Positions 47,509 through 56,586 of a stretch of DNA of 64,000 bases are shown here, one piece after another; position 1 is the stretch's first letter; every line of letters starts with the position of its first letter. The notes beneath the pieces are model-generated. The model saw only the letters and a program-made list of their open reading frames with translations. It was not told the origin of the DNA and searched no databases. The stretch covers positions 1 to 64,000 of the forward strand of contig NZ_NJAJ01000022.1 of the NCBI RefSeq assembly GCF_002632825.1, written 5' to 3'. This stretch comes from Xenorhabdus stockiae. GTDB taxonomy: Bacteria > Pseudomonadota > Gammaproteobacteria > Enterobacterales > Enterobacteriaceae. Both the position numbers and the translations under genes were made by a program.

Positions 47509-48269
47509 GACAGGCTTTCCTCATATGCTTGCTGGCTGACAATATGATTTACCAGACGTCCGATACCTTCGATTTCCACAATCACTTCATCTCCGGGAAC
47601 TACATCGGATAAACCTTTGGGTGTGCCCGTGGCGATCATGTCTCCTGGCTGTAATGTCATGAAATCGCTCAGATAGGTAATCAGGAAGGGGATATCAAAA
47701 ATCAAATCTGCGGTGGTGCCACGCTGGCGTAATTCACCATTAACCCAAGTACTCAAGATCAGATTATGCGGATCAGTAACCTCCTGCTTATCAACAATCC
47801 ACGGCCCGATAGGCGTTAACGTGTCACGGCTTTTTACACGCAGATTAGGGCGATAATAATTCTCCAGATAATCACGAATGGCGTAATCGTTACAGAGGGT
47901 ATAGCCTGCAACGTAATCCATGGCATTAGCTCTGGAAACTTTGTGGGCTGGCTTACCAATGACAACAACTAATTCTGCTTCATAATGCATATATTCCACA
48001 TGGTCAGGACGGACGGAAACCTGACGGTGGCCAGTGAAGCTGTTGGCTGCCTTGATAAATACCAGAGGCTCCTCCGGTGGCTTAAATTCCAGTTCGGTGG
48101 CATGGTCGGCATAATTCAGACCTAATGCGAACAGTGTTCCGGTGGCTGGCGGAAGCCATACGACATCAAGCCCGCTGATCCGGCTGCCATCAGGCAGTAG
48201 TACATTCTCCTGTTCATCAACAGTGACATGTAGATCCTGCCCCTGATAGTGAATTCTGGCGTGTTTCAT
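47505..48269 (-). CDS. hpaG2: HpaG C-terminal-type subunit (decarboxylase/isomerase)
   Basis: 254 residues of the FAH fold: LNYADHATELEFKPPEEPLVFIKAANSFTGH, the metal-binding YEAELVVVIGKPAHKV and GTPKGLSDVVPGDEVIVEIEGIGRLVN. In E. coli the two halves of HpaG are fused; here they are separate genes overlapping by ATGA. Catalyses decarboxylation of 5-oxopent-3-ene-1,2,5-tricarboxylate and isomerisation. Confidence 0.94.
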   Translation of the reverse strand: MKHARIHYQGQDLHVTVDEQENVLLPDGSRISGLDVVWLPPATGTLFALGLNYADHATELEFKPPEEPLVFIKAANSFTGHRQVSVRPDHVEYMHYEAELVVVIGKPAHKVSRANAMDYVAGYTLCNDYAIRDYLENYYRPNLRVKSRDTLTPIGPWIVDKQEVTDPHNLILSTWVNGELRQRGTTADLIFDIPFLITYLSDFMTLQPGDMIATGTPKGLSDVVPGDEVIVEIEGIGRLVNHIVSQQAYEESLS

Positions 48270-48919
48270 GCCTGACCTCCGGCCAATACAACGGTGTTTT
48301 GTAAAATGGGAAAACCATCAGCCCTGATTGTAACAGTATCATTGGGGTGCAGAATGGCACGCTGGTGAGGCGTTCCCAGCAGAATCACATCCCCTTCATT
48401 CAGGGTGGTAAAATCGCTTAATGCGGATAAAAGCTCTGATGCGGAACGCACCAGATCATGAGTTGACCAGCGATCAACTTCCTGCCCATTTATCTCGGTG
48501 ATGATATCCAGTGAGTTTATAGTCTTTACATCCGACATTTGACCAATTGGGCAAAAACCATCGCGGCATTTTGCTTTTATGGCAGGGCGATAAAATGAAG
48601 TTTCCGGTAAGCTGACTTCGTTCGCCAGTGCATAACCGGCTATGTATTGTTCGGCATCTTTGGCAGAAACTTTGCGGGCAGCTTTGCCGACTTTATTTGT
48701 GCTGATAAACAGTGCCAGCGTCGCGCCGCTTTGCACAGTTTCCCCAATAGGGTGGGGAATAACATCACCGGACGTAATCACTGTATTACGGGGTTTGATA
48801 AACCAAACTGGAGTTTGAGGAGGCGCGTTATATGGCGCTTCGTGAAATGCCTTACGCCAAAAATCGAGCTGACTGTTGTGGTTGAGAGCGACGGCAAAGA
48901 CGGTGCCTTTCATTAACAA
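48266..48919 (-). CDS. hpaG1: HpaG N-terminal-type subunit
   Basis: 217 residues, FAH fold: VFAVALNHNSQLDFWRKAFHEAPYNAPPQTPVWFIKPRNTVI and an LGTPHQRAILHPNDTVTI end. It corresponds to the N-terminal half of E. coli HpaG. It is the first gene of the meta-cleavage operon, divergent from hpaR, with a perfect 18-bp palindrome 36 bp before its start. Confidence 0.93.
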   Translation of the reverse strand: MLMKGTVFAVALNHNSQLDFWRKAFHEAPYNAPPQTPVWFIKPRNTVITSGDVIPHPIGETVQSGATLALFISTNKVGKAARKVSAKDAEQYIAGYALANEVSLPETSFYRPAIKAKCRDGFCPIGQMSDVKTINSLDIITEINGQEVDRWSTHDLVRSASELLSALSDFTTLNEGDVILLGTPHQRAILHPNDTVTIRADGFPILQNTVVLAGGQA

Positions 48920-49299
48920 CTCCTTGCAAGCTGAGCGATGTATCGCAAGATAAATTATTAATATATTAATAAATCAAGAAGCGATGATGTTCAATATGTT
49001 AAGTTAATTGTTAATTTTAATTGTGATCTCTGTAACAACATTCTGTTCGTGATTATTTTTAGTACATAAAGATCAAACCGTTATATTATCTAACAGGGTC
49101 ATTTGGTATTGTGTTTAACTTTCTGTTAACTTTTTATGGCAAAATAATTTTATTTATTTGTTAATATTGAATTCTTTTTCCTTTGTGGATAGTTATGAGC
49201 ATGTTAGTCTTTTCGACTTTAATGTTGTCTATAATCGGTAGCGCATGCGTTCAACTTATAGAGAATTGCCCGTGGTTAACTTAAGAGTCACCTTTACTT
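48920..49299. other. Divergent control region hpaG1 / hpaR
   Basis: 380 bp with the promoters of the meta-cleavage operon and hpaR. It holds the palindrome at 48955-48972; no gene seen. Confidence 0.7.
48955..48972. promoter_or_regulatory. Candidate HpaR operator 1
   Basis: Perfect 18-bp palindrome TTATTAATATATTAATAA, 36 bp before the hpaG1 start. Its 14-bp core recurs after hpaR. MarR proteins bind such AT-rich dyads, so this is a candidate repressor site; not proven. Confidence 0.5.
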
Positions 49300-49746
49300 A
49301 TGCATGAATCCCTGACATTAGCATTGCTTCAAGCTCGGGAAACCTCGATGGGTTTTTTCCGCCCGATATTGAAGAGTTATAATTTGACTGAACAGCAATG
49401 GCGTATTGTTCGCGTACTCGCAAGCAGCCGCTCGATTGATTTTCATGATTTGGCTAACCTTACCTGTATCTTACGCCCAAGTTTGACGGGCATTCTGACC
49501 CGCATGGAACGTGACGGTCTTATCTTTCGCTTAAAACCAATGAATGACCAGCGGAAGCTGTACGTTTCTCTGACTCCGGCAGGTCAGGAGCTGTATGAAC
49601 AGGCAAAAGGAGAAGTCGATGAAGGCTATAAAGCAATTGAAGCTGCTTTTTCCCCAGAAAAATTAACTCAGTTGTTAGAATTGTTGGATGATCTTATTTC
49701 TATCGGCAACCAATCCCAAACCGATATAGATGAAAACGAAGAATAG
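49300..49746 (+). CDS. hpaR: MarR-family repressor of the hpa operon
   Basis: 148 residues (E. coli HpaR about 149). Winged HTH: QQWRIVRVLASSRSIDFHDLANLTCILRPSLTGILTRMERDGLIFRLKPMNDQRKLYVSLT. HpaR represses the meta-cleavage operon until 4-hydroxyphenylacetate or homoprotocatechuate binds. Divergent from hpaG1. Confidence 0.95.
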   Translation: MHESLTLALLQARETSMGFFRPILKSYNLTEQQWRIVRVLASSRSIDFHDLANLTCILRPSLTGILTRMERDGLIFRLKPMNDQRKLYVSLTPAGQELYEQAKGEVDEGYKAIEAAFSPEKLTQLLELLDDLISIGNQSQTDIDENEE

Positions 49747-49761
49747 TAAACACATATTTGT

Positions 49762-49775
49762 ATTAATATATTAAT
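49762..49775. promoter_or_regulatory. Second copy of the hpa palindrome core
   Basis: ATTAATATATTAAT, identical to the centre of the dyad at 48955-48972, 15 bp after the hpaR stop. May be an auxiliary operator or chance in AT-rich DNA. Confidence 0.35.
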
Positions 49776-50109
49776 TAATCAAATCTCTCCATAATAAGAG
49801 AAAGAGCACCGGAATAAACTGGCTGTTATTTTTTTGAACAGTTTATTGCGGTGTTTTCTTTGATTTAAGAAAAATTTTGCAGCCTGATCGTATTATAGAT
49901 TTTATTTATGATGCCGTATTTTCATAAAATATGTTTATGTTAAAACACCTCTGTATGAAATAACTCATAATAAATATTGATTATTGACTTAAAGAATGAA
50001 TAGAACGTGATTGGTGATTATTGGAATGAAAAAATAATCACAGTTTATAATTTGATGGAAATAATTAATTTTTGATGAGGGATTATTTTCTGTTTCATTA
50101 AGCAATATA

Positions 50110-50144
50110 TTTCAGGTTGCAACCCGTCAGCCAACAACCTGAAA
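50110..50144. terminator. Hairpin downstream of iolR
   Basis: Perfect 10-bp arms TTTCAGGTTG and CAACCTGAAA with a 15-nt loop, beyond the ERIC that follows iolR. No T tract on either strand, so a terminator role is uncertain. Confidence 0.35.
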
Positions 50145-50147
50145 TTA

Positions 50148-50290
50148 ATATCCCCGTCGTCTTTCAAGTTGCCTCTTTGTTGGCTGCGCTCATTCACCCC
50201 GGTCACCGTTTTTATAAACATACGGCTATCTATGCTCCCGGGGATGAACTCCCTTGCCGCCGCGATGCAACTCGAAATCCATAGGATATA
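50148..50290 (-). repeat. ERIC element, long form, reverse orientation
   Basis: About 143 bp with full ends, core and the TTTATAAAC-type extra hairpin. It begins only 6 bp beyond the iolR stop codon, so the iolR mRNA ends in this structure. Confidence 0.92.
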
Positions 50291-50296
50291 GGATAA

Positions 50297-51130
50297 TTAT
50301 CCGGCATTTTCCTGCCGGTAAGCCAAAGCGACAGCCAGTGATTGCACCAGACACAACGTGGCAGACTGGGAGCGGAATGCATCAACTTTTGCTTCCTTCA
50401 CCACAAAACAGACATCGTTGAAACTTGCTAATGGGCTGATTTGGCTGTCAGTAATCACAATCTGTTTTGCTCCAGCCTGTGCCGCTCTTTCACTGACCAT
50501 CACGGTTTCTTCGGCATAGGGGGTAAAGCTGATGGAAACAACTACATCATTTGCCCCAATCATATTCATTTGTTCGCGGAACATACCTCCCAGACCATCT
50601 ACCAATAACGGGCGACATTCCAGATGGCTCAGGGCATAGGCTAAGTATGATGCGACACTGAACGAACGGCGAAGCCCGATAATGTAGATATTTTGAGCGG
50701 TTGCCAGTAAATCTACTGCCTTATTTAAGTCTTCTGCCGGGGTTCGGGCGGCAAGTTGCTGCATAGCCTGCGCATTGGAATGGGCAAACTCCTGCAAAAT
50801 ATGTAGTGGGTCTTCCACTTGCTGGTTATCACCGTCCAGTGCTCTGAACAGACGGGCACGGTCGGTATAACTGGCGGTTTCCTCTACCAGATTTATGCGA
50901 AATAACTGTTTCATCTCATTGAATCCGTTGAAGTCAAAGGCATTGGCAAATCGGATAAGAGTAGAAGGTGGAACATCGGCTTCTTTTGCAATAACCGCAA
51001 CCGTATCAAATGCCACGCTATTGGTATTATCCAGAACATACCTTGCAACTTGCTGTAACCGCTTACTTAACTCGTCATAACGCGAGCGAATTTGTTCTTG
51101 TAGTTCGGGCAGATTTGATGCAGCAGACAT
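50297..51130 (-). CDS. iolR: RpiR-family regulator of inositol catabolism
   Basis: 277 residues. N-terminal HTH_6 (LSKRLQQVARYVLDNTNSVAFDTVAVIAKEADVPPSTLIRFANAFDFNGFNEMKQLFR) and a SIS sugar-isomerase domain (NIYIIGLRRSFSVASYLAYAL). RpiR-type IolR repressors control iol genes in Salmonella and rhizobia. It is divergent from iolA, with paired dyads between them. Confidence 0.9.
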   Translation of the reverse strand: MSAASNLPELQEQIRSRYDELSKRLQQVARYVLDNTNSVAFDTVAVIAKEADVPPSTLIRFANAFDFNGFNEMKQLFRINLVEETASYTDRARLFRALDGDNQQVEDPLHILQEFAHSNAQAMQQLAARTPAEDLNKAVDLLATAQNIYIIGLRRSFSVASYLAYALSHLECRPLLVDGLGGMFREQMNMIGANDVVVSISFTPYAEETVMVSERAAQAGAKQIVITDSQISPLASFNDVCFVVKEAKVDAFRSQSATLCLVQSLAVALAYRQENAG

Positions 51131-51195
51131 AATGTATCCCTAATAAATTGTAATTGCACAAAAAATAGCGTGTTGATCACATTAATAAAATAGTA

Positions 51196-51231
51196 TTTCA
51201 ATTCCCATTGAAAATGAAATGTATATTTCAT
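51196..51231. promoter_or_regulatory. Candidate IolR operators, two adjoining dyads
   Basis: TTTCAAT-N4-ATTGAAA (51196-51213) directly followed by ATGAAAT-N4-ATTTCAT (51214-51231). The second contains GAAA-N6-TTTC, like the GGAA-N6-TTCC motif reported for RpiR-type IolR. Its core recurs before iolG at 55058-55082. Confidence 0.55.
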
Positions 51232-51306
51232 ATATCTTTAGCATCGTGATTCAATTCATAATGATTCAACTCATCTTACGTGGTTCAGCCTGTATGTGGT
51301 TAGGCC

Positions 51307-51450
51307 TATACACAATGGATTTCAAGCTGCATCACGGCGGCAAGGGAGTTCATCCCCGGGAGCATAGATAGCCGTATGTTTATAAAAACGGTGACCGGGG
51401 TGAATGAGCGCAGCTAACAAAGAGGCAACTTGAAAGACGAAGTGCATATA
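51307..51450 (+). repeat. ERIC element, long form, in the iolA leader
   Basis: About 144 bp, complete ends and core. It ends 22 bp before the iolA ATG, leaving just room for the GAGAGG Shine-Dalgarno. Confidence 0.92.
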
Positions 51451-51472
51451 ATTGTATTGAGAGAGGCTCAAA

Positions 51473-52984
51473 ATGGAACAGATTAAAAATTTTATTGGCG
51501 GGAAACTTATCAGTAGTCAAAGTGTTCGAACCTTACCTGTTTTTAACCCTGCGACGGGGCAATCCATTCGGCAGGTTGCATTGAGCACAGCTCATGAAAC
51601 AAAATTCGCTATCGAATCTGCCCATCAGGCTTTTCAGGAATGGTCTAAAACCTCGCCATTGAAAAGAGCCAGAATCTTGTTCAAATTTAAGTCCCTCCTT
51701 GAGGAAAATCAGTCGCATCTGGCTCGTCTGATTTCCGAAGAACATGGGAAAATTTATTCTGATGCCGTGGGGGAACTGACACGTGGCCTTGAAGTGGTTG
51801 AGTTCGCCTGTGGTATTCCTCACTTACAAAAAGGCGAGCACTCTGCCAATGTAGGGGCAGGAGTGGATAGCCACTCCCTGATGCAGCCACTGGGCGTATG
51901 CGCAGGGATCACCCCATTTAATTTTCCTGCTATGGTTGCAATGTGGATGTTCCCGATAGCGTTAGCAACAGGAAACACGTTTGTTCTCAAACCCTCCGAA
52001 AAAGATCCTTCTCTCTCTATTGAACTGGCTAAATTGTTACAACAGGCGGGGTTGCCGGATGGTGTATTCAACGTCGTACAAGGGGATAAGGAAGCCGTTG
52101 ATGTCTTGCTGACTGATCCGCATGTTCAGGCTGTAAGTTTTGTGGGCTCAACACCGGTTGCCGAGTATGTTTATGCAACGGCATCAGCATATGGTAAGCG
52201 TTGTCAGGCGCTGGGTGGCGCGAAGAACCACAGTATTCTTATGCCGGATGCTGATTTGGAAATGGCGGCAAATGCCATTATAGGGGCCGCCTTTGGTGCC
52301 GCAGGAGAACGCTGTATGGCACTGTCTGTTGTTCTGGCCGTAGGGGATGAAATAGCGGATGAGCTGGTAACAAAACTTCGGCAGCAAATTGACAGAATGG
52401 TTGTTGGTGCAGGGATCAGCGAGGGGCGGGAAAACGATATGGGGCCGGTCATTTCTGAACAACACCGGTCAAAAATCTGTGATTACATTAACAGTGGTGT
52501 GGAGCAGGGAGCAAAGCTACTGGTGGATGGGCGGGGGTATCAGGTTACGGGTCATGAGAATGGTTATTTCGTGGGGCCAACTTTGTTTGATTATGTCACC
52601 CCAGAGATGAAAATTTATAAAGAAGAGATCTTTGGGCCTGTACTATCCATTGTGCGTGTACCTGATTATCACACCGCACTGAAATTGATTAACCATCATG
52701 AGTACGGTAATGGTGCTGCTATTTTTACCCGTGATGGTGAAACTGCCCGTCAGTTCAGTGAAGATGTACAGACTGGTATGGTTGGCATCAATATTCCTAT
52801 CCCTGTTCCTATGGCATTCCATAGTTTTGGGGGCTGGAAACGTTCTATTTTCGGTCCGCTGAATGTACATGGCAATGATGGTGTACGTTTTTATACCCGC
52901 ATGAAAACAGTCACTAGCCGTTGGCCTGCCAGCGTTCGTCTGGAACACCATAGCAGCAGTTTTGTCATGCCAACGATGGAGTAA
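51473..52984 (+). CDS. iolA: Methylmalonate semialdehyde dehydrogenase (CoA-acylating)
   Basis: 503 residues. ALDH family, IolA/MmsA type: [52 protein letters not shown] and catalytic Cys in [11 protein letters not shown]. It converts malonate semialdehyde to acetyl-CoA and CO2, the last step of inositol breakdown. First gene after the divergent iolR; iolD follows 4 bp later. Confidence 0.95.
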   Translation: MEQIKNFIGGKLISSQSVRTLPVFNPATGQSIRQVALSTAHETKFAIESAHQAFQEWSKTSPLKRARILFKFKSLLEENQSHLARLISEEHGKIYSDAVGELTRGLEVVEFACGIPHLQKGEHSANVGAGVDSHSLMQPLGVCAGITPFNFPAMVAMWMFPIALATGNTFVLKPSEKDPSLSIELAKLLQQAGLPDGVFNVVQGDKEAVDVLLTDPHVQAVSFVGSTPVAEYVYATASAYGKRCQALGGAKNHSILMPDADLEMAANAIIGAAFGAAGERCMALSVVLAVGDEIADELVTKLRQQIDRMVVGAGISEGRENDMGPVISEQHRSKICDYINSGVEQGAKLLVDGRGYQVTGHENGYFVGPTLFDYVTPEMKIYKEEIFGPVLSIVRVPDYHTALKLINHHEYGNGAAIFTRDGETARQFSEDVQTGMVGINIPIPVPMAFHSFGGWKRSIFGPLNVHGNDGVRFYTRMKTVTSRWPASVRLEHHSSSFVMPTME

Positions 52985-52988
52985 TCCT

Positions 52989-54998
52989 ATGAATACCAAG
53001 CCCATAAATACTGGCTCTGTAAATATCAGCTCCATAAAAGCATCGGCAACATCTTCCCAGACAAGACACACTCAAAAAATGACTATGGCTCAGGCTTTGG
53101 TCAGGTTTCTCAATCAGCAGTATATCAACGTTGATGGAGAGGAATTACCCTTTGTCTGTGGTGTTTTCACCATATTTGGTCACGGTAATGTTGTGGGGTT
53201 GGGGCAAGCTCTGGAACAGGATCCGGGGCATCTTCGAATCTATCAGGGGTGCAATGAACAGGGAATGGCACACATAGCCACCGGCTTTTCCCGGCAGAAA
53301 AAACGGCAACAGATTTTTGCTGTCACTTCCTCTGTCGGGCCGGGTGCTGCCAATATGGTTACAGCCGCAGCTACAGCGACGGCTAACCGTATCCCACTAC
53401 TGTTATTACCGGGAGATACCTTTGCATGTCGCCAGCCGGATCCTGTTTTACAGCAGGTTGAACAGTATTGGGATGGCACTATCAGTACCAACGATTGTTT
53501 CCGGCCTGTTTCTCGCTACTGGGATCGCATATCCAGACCTGAACAATTAATGGCAGCGATGATTCAGGCCATGCGGGTATTGACTGATCCGGCGGATACC
53601 GGTGCAGTGACTGTCTGCTTGCCACAGGATGTACAGGGAGAAGTTTGGGATTACCCTGATTACTTCTTCCAGAAACGGGTACATCATCTTGAACGCCGGC
53701 CTGCCTCCTTATCCCGTATTCAGGATGCCGTAGAGCTGATAAAACGTAAGAAAAAGCCATTACTGATTTGCGGAGGAGGAGTACGTTACTCCGGCGCACA
53801 TGAAGCTTTCCGCCAGTTTGCAGAAACTTTTAATATCCCATTTGCAGAAACACAGGCAGGAAAAAGTGCCATTGTTGCAGCAAACCCGTTGAATTGCGGT
53901 GGAATCGGTACAACGGGCTGTCTGGCGGCTAATTTGCTGGCTAAGGATGCGGACTTAATCATTGGTGTCGGCACACGTTTTACTGATTTTACGACAGCAT
54001 CTAAATCTCTGTTCCAAAATCCGCAAGCTGAATTTCTTACCATTAATGTGGCAGAGTTTGATGCCTACAAACTGGATGCTGTCGCAGTGATTTCTGATGC
54101 AAGAGAAGGGTTATCTGCGATGACTCAGGAATTAGCAAAAACGGGATGGCGTTCCGGTTGGCAACAGGAGGTTGCTCAGGCTAAATCAGTCTGGCAGGAG
54201 GAACTGTCACGGCTGTTTTCTATCCAGTATCAGGCCGGAGACAGGCCAGAAATTGCAGATCATCTGGATGAGAAATTACATGAATACAGTGACACATTGC
54301 AGACTACTCTGGCACAGACGCGCGTACTTGGGCTGATGGATCAGTATCTGGAAGATAACGCCATTATTGTTGGTGCAGCCGGTTCTTTGCCGGGGGATTT
54401 GCAACGCCTATGGCAACCCAAAGAGCCGGATACCTATCACCTTGAATATGGCTATTCCTGTATGGGATATGAAATTGCCGCAGCACTGGGGGCAAAAATT
54501 GCCTGCCCTAACCAGCCAGTTTACGCAATGGTAGGGGATGGGTCTTATATGATGTTACACAGTGAGCTACAAACGGCGATTCAAGAAAACATCAAAATTA
54601 CTGTGCTGTTATTTGATAATGCGGGGTTTGGCTGCATCAATAACTTACAGATGAGTCAGGGCATGGGCAGCTTTGTGACAGAAAATCGTTATCGTAATCA
54701 ACAAAGTGGTCGGCTGGATGGCGCACTGGTTCCGGTGGATTTTGCCAAAAATGCAGAAAGTTACGGCTGCAAAAGTTATCGGGTGCATAACGAACAACAA
54801 TTGATTACTGCTTTGCAGGACGCCCGTAAACAACTATGTACCACTCTGATTGATATTAAAGTGTTGCCGAAAACCATGACCCACGATTATGAATCATGGT
54901 GGAGAACAGGAACAGCGCAGGTTGCAGATAACCCGGCGGTTACCACTGCGGCTGAAAATATCAGGCGGTATGTGGAGAAATATACTCGGCAGTACTAG
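52989..54998 (+). CDS. iolD: 3D-(3,5/4)-trihydroxycyclohexane-1,2-dione hydrolase
   Basis: 669 residues from ATG 52989 (GGAG 7 nt upstream). It is slightly longer than usual for IolD, with a low-complexity N-terminal tail (about 30 residues, Ser/Thr/Asn-rich) before the conserved start [15 protein letters not shown]. ThDP enzyme: glutamate in [15 protein letters not shown] and the [29 protein letters not shown] cofactor motif. It opens the ring to 5-deoxyglucuronate. Translation from the ATG at 53085 would remove the tail but has no Shine-Dalgarno. Confidence 0.93.
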   Translation: MNTKPINTGSVNISSIKASATSSQTRHTQKMTMAQALVRFLNQQYINVDGEELPFVCGVFTIFGHGNVVGLGQALEQDPGHLRIYQGCNEQGMAHIATGFSRQKKRQQIFAVTSSVGPGAANMVTAAATATANRIPLLLLPGDTFACRQPDPVLQQVEQYWDGTISTNDCFRPVSRYWDRISRPEQLMAAMIQAMRVLTDPADTGAVTVCLPQDVQGEVWDYPDYFFQKRVHHLERRPASLSRIQDAVELIKRKKKPLLICGGGVRYSGAHEAFRQFAETFNIPFAETQAGKSAIVAANPLNCGGIGTTGCLAANLLAKDADLIIGVGTRFTDFTTASKSLFQNPQAEFLTINVAEFDAYKLDAVAVISDAREGLSAMTQELAKTGWRSGWQQEVAQAKSVWQEELSRLFSIQYQAGDRPEIADHLDEKLHEYSDTLQTTLAQTRVLGLMDQYLEDNAIIVGAAGSLPGDLQRLWQPKEPDTYHLEYGYSCMGYEIAAALGAKIACPNQPVYAMVGDGSYMMLHSELQTAIQENIKITVLLFDNAGFGCINNLQMSQGMGSFVTENRYRNQQSGRLDGALVPVDFAKNAESYGCKSYRVHNEQQLITALQDARKQLCTTLIDIKVLPKTMTHDYESWWRTGTAQVADNPAVTTAAENIRRYVEKYTRQY

Positions 54999-55057
54999 TA
55001 TTCTTATATATTGCTTCATGCCTTTCATCTGGCCGTGAAATAGCTCTTTTTATATAA

Positions 55058-55082
55058 GGAATGGAATGTTTATTTCATTCCA
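55058..55082. promoter_or_regulatory. Candidate IolR operator before iolG
   Basis: TGGAATG-N7-CATTCCA (55062-55082), containing GGAATGTTTATTTCAT, which matches 14 of 16 positions of GAAATGTATATTTCAT in the iolR/iolA region. Confidence 0.55.
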
Positions 55083-55351
55083 AACACCTTCTTTATCTCT
55101 TCGCCACAATTGTAATTTCAATGCGTTCAACTTTTCTGTAGTTGAGTGCTTTATTACTATTACCGTATGATTTTAATGTGTTTTTATTGATTTATTCAGA
55201 TCTGATAGCTTGTTTTTCGTGATAGGTATAACACTAATTACATCATTTTCATCTCAAAATGCTAACCGCCTCTAAAAAATAAAATTTCCAATGTTTGTTA
55301 AATTGAAATAAATATTTTGGTTGATATATTTTTATTCAAACCCAAAGCAGA

Positions 55352-55412
55352 TATACCCGATGGATTTCAGAAGGTGGCTCCTAACGCAGCAATCTGAAAG
55401 ACGACGGGGATA
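55352..55412 (+). repeat. ERIC remnant in the iolG leader
   Basis: About 61 bp, keeping TATACCCGATGGATTTCAG and GCAATCTGAAAGACGACGGGGATA ends and no centre, 21 bp before the iolG ATG. Confidence 0.7.
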
Positions 55413-55433
55413 CAGAGGTATCAAGGAGCATTC

Positions 55434-56429
55434 ATGTTTAATATTGCATTATTTGGTGCTGGCAGAATTGGTCTGGTGCATGCGGTTAGCATTGCCAGCC
55501 ATAAAGAAACCTGTCTCTACTCTGTCGTTGATCCTTATCAGGTAAATGCTGAAACACTGGCACAGAAATATCAGGTTAAAATACAAACAACCGAAGAAGC
55601 CATGTCTGATCCGGAGGTTCATGGTGTACTGATTGCTTCAGCAACAGATACGCATGCTGATTTAATCGAACAGGCTGCCCGCAATAAGAAAATGATTTTC
55701 TGTGAGAAGCCGGTTCACCTTGAGCTTGAACGGGTGCGGCAATGCCTTGCTGTGGTAAAAGCGTGCCAGGTTCCTCTGTTTGTCGGCTTTAATCGTCGCT
55801 ATGACCCTCAGTTTCGTCAGATGAAAAATCTGTTTCATGCAGGAAAAATCGGTAAGGCAGAATCCCTGATGATCACATCCCGTGATCCTGCCCCGCCACC
55901 CGCTGAATATATCCGGGTTTCCGGTGGTATGTTTCGGGATATGACAATTCATGATTTTGACATGGCCCGTTTTATTATAGGAGAAGAGCCGTGTGCTATT
56001 TATGCACAAGGTAGTAATCTGGTTGATCCTGCCATTGGCTCAGCCGGTGATATTGATACTGCGTTTATTGTGATGAAATTTCCTTCAGGTGCTATGGTGA
56101 GCATCGCTAACAGCCGCCGTTCGGGGTATGGCTATGACCAGCGCCTTGAACTGCATGGTCAAAAAGGCTTACTGACAGCCGGTAATATTAAGGAAAACAG
56201 TGTGGAGTTATGGGGAGACAACGGGTGTCTTTCCGCTAAACCAGAACATTTTTTCCTGCAACGTTATCGTGAGGCATATATCGCGGAATGGGATCATTTT
56301 GTCGATGTTATGGCTGGCAGAGCCATTCCAGAAACAACCGGTTTTGATGGCGAACAGGCATTATATCTTGCTGATAAGGCGCTTGAATCCCTTTTGTCCG
56401 GTAAAGAAATCAAATTATATACACAATGA
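55434..56429 (+). CDS. iolG: myo-Inositol 2-dehydrogenase
   Basis: 331 residues of the Gfo/Idh/MocA family: NAD motif GAGRIGLVHA at the N-terminus, CEKPVH (catalytic Lys), and DMTIHDFDMARFI with the catalytic Asp/His. It oxidises myo-inositol to 2-keto-myo-inositol. AAGGAG precedes the ATG. The last four codons and stop (LYTQ*) come from the ERIC element beginning at 56418, so the gene's 3' end has been rewritten by the repeat. Confidence 0.92.
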   Translation: MFNIALFGAGRIGLVHAVSIASHKETCLYSVVDPYQVNAETLAQKYQVKIQTTEEAMSDPEVHGVLIASATDTHADLIEQAARNKKMIFCEKPVHLELERVRQCLAVVKACQVPLFVGFNRRYDPQFRQMKNLFHAGKIGKAESLMITSRDPAPPPAEYIRVSGGMFRDMTIHDFDMARFIIGEEPCAIYAQGSNLVDPAIGSAGDIDTAFIVMKFPSGAMVSIANSRRSGYGYDQRLELHGQKGLLTAGNIKENSVELWGDNGCLSAKPEHFFLQRYREAYIAEWDHFVDVMAGRAIPETTGFDGEQALYLADKALESLLSGKEIKLYTQ

Positions 56430-56559
56430 ATTTCAAGCTACATCGCGGCGGCAAGGGAGCTCATCCCCTAGAGCATAGATAACCGTATGTTTATAAAAAC
56501 GGTGACCGGGGTGAGCGAGCACAGCCAACAAAGAGACAACTTGAAAGACGAAGTGTATA
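56418..56559 (+). repeat. ERIC element, long form, spanning the iolG stop
   Basis: About 142 bp with complete ends and core. It overlaps the last 12 bases of iolG and ends 27 bp before the symporter gene. Confidence 0.92.
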
Positions 56560-56586
56560 GACCACAGAAAAACAGGGGAACATTAC

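Larger units (their letters stand above)
49747..50296. other. Intergenic region hpaR / iolR
   Basis: 550 bp between the 3' ends of hpaR and iolR. It holds a second copy of the ATTAATATATTAAT core (49762-49775), a 10-bp stem (50110-50119 with 50135-50144) and an ERIC (50148-50290). No gene seen. Confidence 0.65.
51131..51472. other. Divergent control region iolR / iolA
   Basis: 342 bp with two adjoining dyads (51196-51231) and an ERIC copy that ends 22 bp before iolA. No gene seen. Confidence 0.75.
54999..55433. other. Intergenic region iolD / iolG
   Basis: 435 bp with an IolR-like dyad at 55058-55082 and an ERIC remnant close to the iolG start. No gene seen. It implies an own promoter for iolG. 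Confidence 0.7.
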
